Source: an uncultured Prevotella sp.
GTDB lineage: Bacteria > Bacteroidota > Bacteroidia > Bacteroidales > Bacteroidaceae
Assembly (NCBI GenBank): GCA_900553155.1
Contig: USCM01000157.1
Coordinates: forward strand, 1 to 5,003
Direction of reading: 5' to 3'
Length of the DNA stretch: 5,003 nucleotides
Shown here in pieces: positions 1 to 5,003 of the stretch (its first letter is position 1; each line of letters begins with the position of its first letter). Made by a program: the position numbers and the translations under genes. The notes under the pieces are model-generated. The model ran no database searches, was not told where the DNA came from, and was given only the letters and a program-made list of their open reading frames with translations.

Positions 1-1025
1 GTGATGCCTTCCTCAATGCCATGACTCTCGATATCGCAATGGGTGGTAGTACAAATACAGTGCTCCACTTGCTTGCCATTGCGCAGGAGGCAGAGACCGA
101 GTTTACGATGGCCGATATCGACAAGCTAAGCCGACACGTGCCTTGCCTGTGCAAGCTCTCGCCTAACACACAGAAGTATAGCGTACAGGAGTGCAACCGC
201 GCAGGTGGCATCCTTGGCATCTTGAACGAGCTTAATCGTGGCGGACTGATTCACGGCGACACCAAACGTGTTGACGGAATGACACTGGCTGAGGCTATGG
301 CAGCGTACGACATCACCGGCGACAGTATTTCGGCAGAGGCCAATCGTATATATCACAGTGCTCCGGGACGCAAGTTCTCTACACAGATGGGCAGTCAGGA
401 TGCACAGTGGGAGTCGCTTGACGTAGACCGCGAGAATGGTTGCATCCGCTCGCTCGAGCACGCTTACACCAAGGATGGCGGCCTGGCTGTGCTCTTCGGC
501 AATATTGCCCAGGACGGATGCGTGGTAAAGACAGCTGGTGTAGACCCGTCGATATGGAAGTTTAGTGGACCTGCCAAGGTGTTCGACTCGCAGGAAGCAG
601 CTTGCGAGGGCATCCTCGGAGGCAAGATACAGAGCGGCGACTGCGTCGTCATTACCCACGAAGGACCTAAGGGTGGTCCCGGTATGCAGGAGATGCTTTA
701 TCCTACATCTTATATCAAGAGTATGCACCTTGGCAAGGAGTGTGCCCTCATTACCGACGGCCGCTTCTCTGGTGGCACGTCAGGTCTTAGCATCGGCCAC
801 ATCTCTCCCGAGGCAGCGGCAGGCGGCAACATCGGAAAGATAAAGGATGGCGACATCATCGAGATAGATATCCCCAACCGTTCTATCAATGTAAAGCTAA
901 GCGACGAGGAGCTTGCAGCACGTCCGCAGCAGCCGCTTACACGCAACCGCAAGGTTAGCAAGGCATTGCGTGCATACGCACAGAGCGTTAGCTCGGCAGA
1001 CAAGGGTGGTGTGAGAATAATCTAA
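1..1025 (+). CDS. ilvD: Dihydroxy-acid dehydratase, C-terminal part (5' end outside window)
   Basis: Dehydrates 2,3-dihydroxy-isovalerate and 2,3-dihydroxy-3-methylvalerate to the 2-oxo acids in cytosolic valine/isoleucine synthesis. The reading frame is open from the window edge; the first full codon is at base 3, so an ATG at base 21 is internal (Met of AMTLDIAMGGSTNT, a highly conserved family block). About 340 codons are visible, against roughly 600-620 residues for the whole protein. Recognisable segments are HEGPKGGPGM (657-686), whose Glu I recall as a Mg ligand in the family, and ITDGRFSGGTS (750-782), the second family signature; its Ser in GRFSGG is proposed as the catalytic base. 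The tail SADKGGVRII is typical. The Fe-S cluster cysteines should lie upstream, so cluster type cannot be judged here. No frameshift is visible. The gene ends 19 nt before ilvB, indicating co-transcription. Identity is very secure. Confidence 0.98.
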   Translation, partial: DAFLNAMTLDIAMGGSTNTVLHLLAIAQEAETEFTMADIDKLSRHVPCLCKLSPNTQKYSVQECNRAGGILGILNELNRGGLIHGDTKRVDGMTLAEAMAAYDITGDSISAEANRIYHSAPGRKFSTQMGSQDAQWESLDVDRENGCIRSLEHAYTKDGGLAVLFGNIAQDGCVVKTAGVDPSIWKFSGPAKVFDSQEAACEGILGGKIQSGDCVVITHEGPKGGPGMQEMLYPTSYIKSMHLGKECALITDGRFSGGTSGLSIGHISPEAAAGGNIGKIKDGDIIEIDIPNRSINVKLSDEELAARPQQPLTRNRKVSKALRAYAQSVSSADKGGVRII

Positions 1026-1028
1026 AGC

Positions 1029-1035
1029 AAAGGAG
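1029..1035 (+). promoter_or_regulatory. Shine-Dalgarno site for ilvB
   Basis: AAAGGAG lies 9 nt before the ilvB ATG at 1045, with a second purine-rich GAAGGA at 1035-1040. It supports that ATG as the start. It is the only clear Shine-Dalgarno site in the window: ilvN, the thioesterase and ilvC have A/T-rich start regions without one, which is common in Bacteroidetes. Confidence 0.75.
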
Positions 1036-1044
1036 AAGGACTAT

Positions 1045-2754
1045 ATGGAAAAAATTACAGGAGCAGAAGCCTTGATGCGTTCCCTCAAGAACGAGGGTGT
1101 AAAGACAATCTTTGGCTATCCCGGCGGAGCTATCATGCCGGTGTTTGATGCTCTATACGATTATACAAGAGGCGAGAACAAGGCTTTCGACCACATTCTC
1201 GTACGTCACGAACAAGCGGCTGCCCATGCCGCCGAAGGTTTCTCGCGTGTTAGCGGCGAGGTAGGAGTGTGCTTGGTTACAAGTGGCCCTGGTGTTACAA
1301 ACACGCTTACAGGTGTGGCAGATGCCATGATCGATTCTACCCCAATCGTTGTCATTGCCGGACAGGTGGGCATAAGTGCTCTCGGCACCGACGCTTTTCA
1401 GGAGGTCGATCTCGTGGGTTTGGCTCAGCCTATCAGCAAGTGGAGCTATCAGATACGCCGTCCGGAGGATGTGGTTTGGGCTATAAGCCGTGCCTTCTAC
1501 ATAGCACGTACAGGCCGTCCGGGTCCGGTGGTTATCGATTTCCCTAAGAGTGCTCAGGTTGGTACATGCGATTGGCAACCGGCAAAGGTAACGTCGGTTC
1601 GCAGCTACGACCCTTATCCAAAGATACATGACGACCATGTGGCTGCTGCTGCCCAACTGATAAACCAGGCACAACGTCCGTTGGCGCTCGTTGGTCATGG
1701 TGTAGAACTTGGTGGAGCACACAACGAGCTTATCGAGTTTCTTGAGAAGGCAGACATCCCTGCAGCACGCACATTGCTCGGACTCTCAGCCCTTCCGTCC
1801 GACCATCCGCTCAACGTGGGTATGCTCGGTATGCACGGCAGCTATGCACCCAACGTCCTTACACAGCAAGCCGATGTGATAATAGCTATCGGTATGCGCT
1901 TCAGCGACCGTGTTACCGGACGTCTTGACACATACGCCAAGCAAGCCAAGATTATACATCTCGATATAGATAATGTGGAGATTGACAAGAATGTCAAGAC
2001 CGACGTGTCGGTTGTTGGCGACTGCAAGATGTCGCTGCCTGCCATAACCCGTCTGCTCAACAAGAACGAGCACAAGGAGTGGATTGAGAGCTTCAAGCCA
2101 TATCTCGAGCAGGAAACGCAGAAGGTGATAGAGCCAGCCATCCATCCGCAGGAAGGACCGCTGCTTATGGGCGAGATAGTAAACGCTGTGGCAGAGGCTA
2201 CAAAGGGCGAGGCTGTGCTGGTTAATGACGTTGGTCAGAACCAGATGTTCTCTTGCCGCTACTTCAAGTTCAAGCGCAAGCTTAGCGTCGTAACAAGTGG
2301 TGGACTCGGCACAATGGGCTTCGGACTGCCAGCTGCCGTTGGCGCAACGTTCGGTTCGCCCGACCGCACCGTATGCCTCTTTACCGGCGATGGCGGTTTC
2401 CAGATGAGCATACAGGAGCTTGGCACCATTATGGAACAGCAGGCTCCGGTTAAGGTTATACTTATGAACAACAACTACCTTGGCAATGTGCGCCAGTGGC
2501 AGGATATGTTCTTCAACCACCGCCAGTCGTTCACAAAGATGCTCAACCCCGACTATGCCCAGATATGCAACGGCTACCACCTCAATTACGACGTGGTGAT
2601 AGAGCGCAAGGATCTGCATGCAGCCATTGAGAAGATGCTCGCAACGCCTGGTCCATACATCCTCGAATGTGCCGTTAAGGAACAGGACAACGTTCTGCCT
2701 ATGACACCTCCGGGCAAGAGTGTGGACGAGATGCTTCTTGAGATTGATGTTTAA
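1045..2754 (+). CDS. ilvB: Acetolactate synthase (acetohydroxyacid synthase) large catalytic subunit
   Basis: Thiamine-diphosphate (ThDP) and FAD-dependent enzyme that condenses two pyruvates to 2-acetolactate, or pyruvate with 2-oxobutyrate, the first common step to valine, leucine and isoleucine. The 569 residues match the usual length. Domains in order: ThDP-binding PYR domain (about 1-170) with FGYPGGAIMPVFD and the catalytic Glu56 in RHEQAAAHAAEGF; central FAD-type domain (about 195-335) with IGMRFSDRVTG near 282-292; ThDP-binding PP domain (about 375-550) with GDG at 448-450 and the NNNYLG segment at 475-480 that completes the metal-diphosphate motif, then conserved Trp485. At the site corresponding to plant Pro197 it has Gly109, and DVGQNQ (395-400) has Asn where the E. 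coli enzymes have His. The start is backed by a Shine-Dalgarno site. It pairs with the IlvN subunit encoded 35 nt downstream. Family assignment is secure; the symbol ilvB is the conventional choice over ilvI or ilvG. Confidence 0.98.
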   Translation: MEKITGAEALMRSLKNEGVKTIFGYPGGAIMPVFDALYDYTRGENKAFDHILVRHEQAAAHAAEGFSRVSGEVGVCLVTSGPGVTNTLTGVADAMIDSTPIVVIAGQVGISALGTDAFQEVDLVGLAQPISKWSYQIRRPEDVVWAISRAFYIARTGRPGPVVIDFPKSAQVGTCDWQPAKVTSVRSYDPYPKIHDDHVAAAAQLINQAQRPLALVGHGVELGGAHNELIEFLEKADIPAARTLLGLSALPSDHPLNVGMLGMHGSYAPNVLTQQADVIIAIGMRFSDRVTGRLDTYAKQAKIIHLDIDNVEIDKNVKTDVSVVGDCKMSLPAITRLLNKNEHKEWIESFKPYLEQETQKVIEPAIHPQEGPLLMGEIVNAVAEATKGEAVLVNDVGQNQMFSCRYFKFKRKLSVVTSGGLGTMGFGLPAAVGATFGSPDRTVCLFTGDGGFQMSIQELGTIMEQQAPVKVILMNNNYLGNVRQWQDMFFNHRQSFTKMLNPDYAQICNGYHLNYDVVIERKDLHAAIEKMLATPGPYILECAVKEQDNVLPMTPPGKSVDEMLLEIDV

Positions 2755-2760
2755 CCGTTA

Positions 2761-2795
2761 GTTGAGCATTAGACATTGATAATTAAACATTGAAG
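2761..2795 (+). repeat. Degenerate 7-bp tandem repeat across the ilvB-ilvN gap
   Basis: Five consecutive heptamers, GTTGAGC, ATTAGAC, ATTGATA, ATTAAAC and ATTGAAG, follow an ATTGAAC-like consensus with 5 to 6 matches of 7 each. Read as 14-mers, 2768-2781 and 2782-2795 agree at 11 of 14 positions. The array fills nearly the whole spacer, and its last unit contains the TTG that can start ilvN. The periodicity is seen directly. I recall similar ATTGAAC-type repeats between genes in Prevotella and relatives, but have not checked; a role in spacing or translation is inference. Confidence 0.6.
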
Positions 2796-3335
2796 AAAGT
2801 GGAACAGAAATTATATACATTGCTGGTTTACTCGGAGAACATCGCCGGTATACTCAACCAGATAACATCCGTGTTCACACGCCAGCAGGTCAACATAGAG
2901 AGTCTTAACGTGTCGGCTTCGAGCATCAAGGGCATACACAAGTACACCATAACGGCTTGGAGCGACGAGGAACAGATAATAAAGATAACCAAGCAGATAG
3001 AGCGCAAGATAGATGTGGTTAAAGCCGACTACTATCTCGACAGCGACCTCTTTATCCACGAAATTGCAATCTACAAGATTTCAACCCCAGTGATGTTGCA
3101 GAATCCGGAGGTTTCGCGTGTTATACGACGCAGCGGAGCACGCATGATGGAGGTCAATCCCACGTACGCTACGGTGCAGATAGCTGGACTGACGGAGGAT
3201 GTGCAGAATCTGTTTAACGCTTTCAACGACTTTGGTTGTCTGTTGCAATACTCGCGTTCGGGCCGTATAGCTGTGACGCGCAGCTTTAATGAGCCGGTGC
3301 AAGAGTATCTGCACAATAATAAAGACATTTATTAA
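2790..3335 (+). CDS. ilvN: Acetolactate synthase small regulatory subunit
   Basis: Regulatory partner of IlvB: it stimulates the catalytic subunit and in most bacteria confers feedback inhibition by valine. The N-terminal ACT domain (about residues 8-82) shows LYTLLVYSENIAGILNQI and VNIESLNVSASSIKGIHKYT, the ligand-binding region of the family. The C-terminal ALS small-subunit domain (about 88-165) includes RRSGARMMEVNPTYA and SGRIAVTRS. At 181 residues it is of ordinary length. There is no ATG near the start: an in-frame stop lies at 2784-2786, leaving TTG at 2790 (given here) or GTG at 2799, which would give a 178-residue protein beginning MEQKLYTLL, close to the family pattern. No Shine-Dalgarno site separates the two. 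The RG of the usual RGYNIESL is RQQ here, so valine sensitivity cannot be predicted. The gene is followed at once by a strong terminator. Confidence 0.96.
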   Translation: MKKVEQKLYTLLVYSENIAGILNQITSVFTRQQVNIESLNVSASSIKGIHKYTITAWSDEEQIIKITKQIERKIDVVKADYYLDSDLFIHEIAIYKISTPVMLQNPEVSRVIRRSGARMMEVNPTYATVQIAGLTEDVQNLFNAFNDFGCLLQYSRSGRIAVTRSFNEPVQEYLHNNKDIY

Positions 3336-3340
3336 TCATC

Positions 3341-3383
3341 TCCCACTCTGCCCAATAGGGCGGGGTGGGGCTTTTCTATTTTA
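3341..3383 (+). terminator. Intrinsic terminator after ilvN
   Basis: CCCACTCTGCCC (3342-3353) pairs with GGGCGGGGTGGG (3358-3369) over 12 bp, including two G-U pairs, around an AATA loop; T3341-G3370 can add a wobble pair. The T-rich run CTTTTCTATTTT follows. This is a textbook Rho-independent terminator and probably ends the ilvD-ilvB-ilvN message, or attenuates it, since the next gene begins about 10 nt further on. Confidence 0.88.
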
Positions 3384-3392
3384 TATTTAACT

Positions 3393-4163
3393 ATGAATCT
3401 ACTAAGCAAAGTTGGAAGCTACGACTTCCTCGTGGAGCCTTTCCACTGTGATTTCTCAAATCGAATCTTTATAGGCCATCTTGGCAATCATCTGCTCAAT
3501 GCAGCCGACTTCCACAGCAACGAGCGTGGTTATGGTATGGACTATCTCAACACCGTGCACAAGACGTGGGTGCTATCGCGCTTCGTGATGGAGATGAACG
3601 AGATGCCTAAGGCATACGACCGCATCACCGTCGACACATGGGTGGAGAATGTTATGAAGTTCTTCACAAGCCGAAACTTTGCCATTCGCGACAAGGAGGG
3701 CAAGGTATACGGCTACGGACGCAGTATATGGGCAATGATAGACACCGACAGCCGACAGCCGGTGGATATCCTGCAAGAGCGCGACGGACTGATAACAAAG
3801 TACATCGAGACAGACAAGGAGTGTCCTATCGAACCCTTCAAGCGTGTAAAGGTGGCCAAGACAACAGAGAGTAGCCAAAGCATCGACACACATTATAGTG
3901 ATGTAGACGTAAATGGACATATCAATTCGGTTAAGTATATAGAGCATATTCTTGACATGTGGCCATTAGATTGGTATAAGCAATACAGATTGCAACGTAT
4001 TGATATAGCTTACGTGGCAGAATCATACTTTGGTGACAAACTTCACTTTGCAGTTGAACAGCGTTCGGACGAAGAATACGACATAATGGTGTTAAAAAGC
4101 AATGATAATGGCACAGATATGAAAGAAGTGTGCAGATGCAAACTTAATTTTGTAAAAATATGA
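3393..4163 (+). CDS. Acyl-ACP thioesterase, FatA/FatB family (double hotdog)
   Basis: Predicted cytosolic thioesterase that hydrolyses fatty acyl-acyl carrier protein, releasing free fatty acid. At 256 residues it fits bacterial members of the acyl-ACP thioesterase family, which have two fused hotdog domains (about 1-145 and 160-256). The N-terminal domain has HKTWVLSRF and TWVENVMKFFTSRNFAIRD; the C-terminal one has DVDVNGHINSVKYIEHIL. By comparison with plant FatB, Asp172, Asn174, His176 and Glu210 (in AYVAES) occupy the catalytic positions; Ser211 replaces the plant Cys, thought not to be essential. The ATG at 3393 lies about 10 nt after a terminator and has no Shine-Dalgarno site. The sequence from about 3890 on is much poorer in G+C than the first part, although the protein stays in frame. 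Chain length and head-group preference cannot be read from the sequence. Its place between ilvN and ilvC recurs in Bacteroidales, from memory. Confidence 0.93.
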   Translation: MNLLSKVGSYDFLVEPFHCDFSNRIFIGHLGNHLLNAADFHSNERGYGMDYLNTVHKTWVLSRFVMEMNEMPKAYDRITVDTWVENVMKFFTSRNFAIRDKEGKVYGYGRSIWAMIDTDSRQPVDILQERDGLITKYIETDKECPIEPFKRVKVAKTTESSQSIDTHYSDVDVNGHINSVKYIEHILDMWPLDWYKQYRLQRIDIAYVAESYFGDKLHFAVEQRSDEEYDIMVLKSNDNGTDMKEVCRCKLNFVKI

Positions 4164-4171
4164 AAGAAAAG

Positions 4172-4202
4172 TTTGCAGGTTAGTGATAAATTATTACCTT
4201 TG
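4172..4202 (+). promoter_or_regulatory. Bacteroidetes-type promoter for ilvC
   Basis: TTTG at 4172-4175 and TACCTTTG at 4195-4202 are separated by 19 bp. This matches exactly the -33 TTTG and -7 TAnnTTTG elements used by the primary sigma factor of Bacteroidetes. Transcription should start a few bases after 4202, about 4206-4210, giving an ilvC leader of roughly 105 nt. The -33 element begins 9 nt after the thioesterase stop, so ilvC probably has its own promoter, possibly in addition to read-through. Confidence 0.82.
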
Positions 4203-4234
4203 CAGTAGTAAAAGAAACAAAATAACACTCCAAC

Positions 4235-4255
4235 CAGTATTTGTACGAACAACTG
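4235..4255 (+). promoter_or_regulatory. First hairpin in the ilvC leader
   Basis: CAG (4235-4237) and TTGT (4241-4244) pair with CTG (4253-4255) and ACAA (4249-4252) around an ACGA loop, leaving a 3-nt TAT bulge. It lies about 30 nt into the predicted 5' untranslated region. Seven base pairs with a bulge is a weak structure on its own; it is listed because it precedes a stronger element in the same leader. Confidence 0.35.
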
Positions 4256-4276
4256 ACAAAAAGGAAATATAAACCC

Positions 4277-4306
4277 GCGGTCGATAGTAGACCGCCTTAA
4301 AACTAT
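4277..4306 (+). promoter_or_regulatory. Second ilvC leader hairpin, possible H-type pseudoknot
   Basis: GCGGTC (4277-4282) and GACCGC (4290-4295) form a perfect 6-bp stem with loop GATAGTA. Loop bases ATAGT (4284-4288) are complementary to ACTAT (4302-4306), which would make a second 5-bp stem, or 6 bp with G4283-T4307. The linkers of 1, 1 and 6 nt suit an H-type pseudoknot. No T-run follows the stem, so it is not a terminator. The second stem ends 6 nt before the ilvC ATG, where it could affect ribosome access. The hairpin is clear; the pseudoknot and any role are inference. Confidence 0.5.
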
Positions 4307-4312
4307 TGTAAT

Positions 4313-5003
4313 ATGGCACAAATGAATTTCGGTGGCGTTGTAGAGACAGTAGTCACCAGCAAAGAGTTTTCATTGGAAAAAGCACGTGAAGTTCTGAAAA
4401 ACGAAACGATTGCCATTTTGGGATACGGTATTCAGGGGCCTGGTCAGGCAGGCAACTTGCGCGACAATGGTTTCAACGTAATCGTTGGTCAGCGTCCGGG
4501 CAAGACTTACGACAAGGCTGTAGCCGACGGTTGGGTTCCTGGCAAAACTCTGTTCTCTGTAGAAGAGGCAGCCGAGAAGGGTACAATCATCTGCATGCTT
4601 CTTTCTGACGCTGGTCAGATTGCAGTATGGCCAAAAATAAAGCAATATCTAACACCGGGCAAGACACTTTACTACTCACATGGTTTTGCTATCAACTGGA
4701 ACGACCGCACAGGTGTGGTTCCTCCTGCAGATGTAGACGTTATCATGGTGGCTCCTAAGGGTTCGGGCACATCGCTCCGTACAATGTTCCTTGAGGGTCG
4801 TGGCTTGAACTGCTCGTACGCAGTTTATCAGGACCACTCGGGCAAGGCAGAGGAGAAGACTATCGCCTTTGGTATCGGTATTGGTGCTGGCTATCTGTTC
4901 AAGACAACATTCCAGCGTGAGGCTACTTCTGACCTTACAGGTGAGCGCGGCTCGCTGATGGGTGCTATCGAGGGACTGCTTGAGGCTCAGTATGAGGTTC
5001 TGC
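4313..5003 (+). CDS. ilvC: Ketol-acid reductoisomerase, N-terminal part (3' end outside window)
   Basis: Mg-dependent, NAD(P)H-using enzyme that isomerises and reduces 2-acetolactate and 2-aceto-2-hydroxybutyrate to the dihydroxy acids used by IlvD. The frame is open from the ATG to the window edge: 230 codons of about 345 expected. The N-terminal Rossmann domain has GYGIQGPGQAG (37-47) and a cofactor loop GQRPGKTYDKA (59-69). His123 in YYSHGFA and the block VAPKGSGTSLR (146-156) are conserved catalytic and structural elements. The knotted C-terminal domain begins near residue 180, with metal ligands Asp207 and Glu211 in SDLTGER. The start MAQMNFGGVVETV fits Bacteroidales IlvC from memory and resembles the yeast mitochondrial enzyme Ilv5. 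The start codon has no Shine-Dalgarno site and is preceded by a promoter and a structured leader. Identity is very secure. Confidence 0.97.
   Translation, partial: MAQMNFGGVVETVVTSKEFSLEKAREVLKNETIAILGYGIQGPGQAGNLRDNGFNVIVGQRPGKTYDKAVADGWVPGKTLFSVEEAAEKGTIICMLLSDAGQIAVWPKIKQYLTPGKTLYYSHGFAINWNDRTGVVPPADVDVIMVAPKGSGTSLRTMFLEGRGLNCSYAVYQDHSGKAEEKTIAFGIGIGAGYLFKTTFQREATSDLTGERGSLMGAIEGLLEAQYEVL

Noticed and set aside
21..23. ATG at 21 as the start of ilvD
   Set aside because: The frame is open to the window edge, and the residues before it (DAFLNA) belong to the conserved family block, so it is an internal Met.
126..728. 200-codon open frame on the - strand opposite ilvD, and a similar one at 1153-1722 opposite ilvB
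   Set aside because: Same reasoning: shadows of ilvD and ilvB, with no family resemblance and no start signals.
1786..2619. Long open frame of 277 codons on the - strand opposite ilvB
   Set aside because: It lies wholly antisense to a strongly conserved gene, its translation shows no recognisable domain, and open antisense frames arise from the codon bias of the + strand gene.
3358..3370. G-quadruplex in the G-rich arm of the terminator
   Set aside because: Only three G-runs are present, and the 12-bp hairpin with its T-run explains the sequence better.
3382..3389. TATATTTA as the -7 element of a thioesterase promoter
   Set aside because: It matches 7 of 8 positions, but the expected TTTG 19-21 bp upstream falls in the terminator stem and is absent. 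Not supported as a feature, though mentioned in the terminator finding.
4241..4300. Short frame starting with TTG in the ilvC leader (19 codons, ending 12 nt before the ATG) as a leader peptide
   Set aside because: It has only its own start Leu codon, one further Leu and one Val, no run of Leu/Ile/Val codons, no Shine-Dalgarno site and no terminator after it, so it does not look like an ilv attenuator.
4271..4300. T-box-like or preQ1-I-like riboswitch, suggested by the GC-rich hairpin followed by an A-rich tail
   Set aside because: The T-box consensus sequence, Stem I and a terminator are all missing. For preQ1-I the 7-nt loop is too short and the conserved loop bases are absent.

Overview
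The window carries most of a branched-chain amino acid (isoleucine/valine) biosynthesis cluster, all on the + strand, in the order ilvD (3' part) - ilvB - ilvN - acyl-ACP thioesterase - ilvC (5' part). The organism is most likely a member of the Bacteroidales, probably Prevotella or a close relative. The reasons are the protein sequences, the thioesterase lying between ilvN and ilvC (an order I recall from Bacteroides and Prevotella), A/T-rich start regions with few Shine-Dalgarno sites, and a promoter before ilvC that matches the Bacteroidetes consensus (TTTG, 19 bp, TAnnTTTG) exactly. The genus is inferred from memory of the families, not from a search.

Layout: 1-1025 is the C-terminal part of dihydroxy-acid dehydratase. 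After a 19-nt gap with a good Shine-Dalgarno site comes the acetolactate synthase catalytic subunit (1045-2754). A 35-nt gap made of degenerate 7-bp repeats runs into the regulatory subunit ilvN (2790-3335), which has no ATG near its start. A strong intrinsic terminator (3341-3383) follows, ending only about 10 nt before the acyl-ACP thioesterase gene (3393-4163). Next comes a 149-nt intergenic region with a promoter and a structured leader, then ketol-acid reductoisomerase (4313 to the window edge). No gap exceeds 300 bases.

Together IlvBN condenses pyruvate (or pyruvate plus 2-oxobutyrate) to acetohydroxy acids, IlvC reduces and isomerises them, and IlvD dehydrates the diols to the 2-oxo acids that precede valine, isoleucine and leucine. 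The same oxo acids can supply the primers of iso/anteiso branched fatty acids, which gives a plausible but unproven link to the thioesterase. The sequence suggests at least two transcription units: ilvD-ilvB-ilvN, ending at or attenuated by the terminator, and ilvC from its own promoter.

This is largely ordinary core metabolism; I see no new defence, mobile or otherwise exotic system. The most interesting part is the ilvC leader, whose second hairpin can form a compact H-type pseudoknot ending 6 nt before the start codon. Also notable are the terminator abutting the thioesterase start, the heptamer repeat overlapping the ilvN start, and a sharp G+C drop inside the thioesterase gene.
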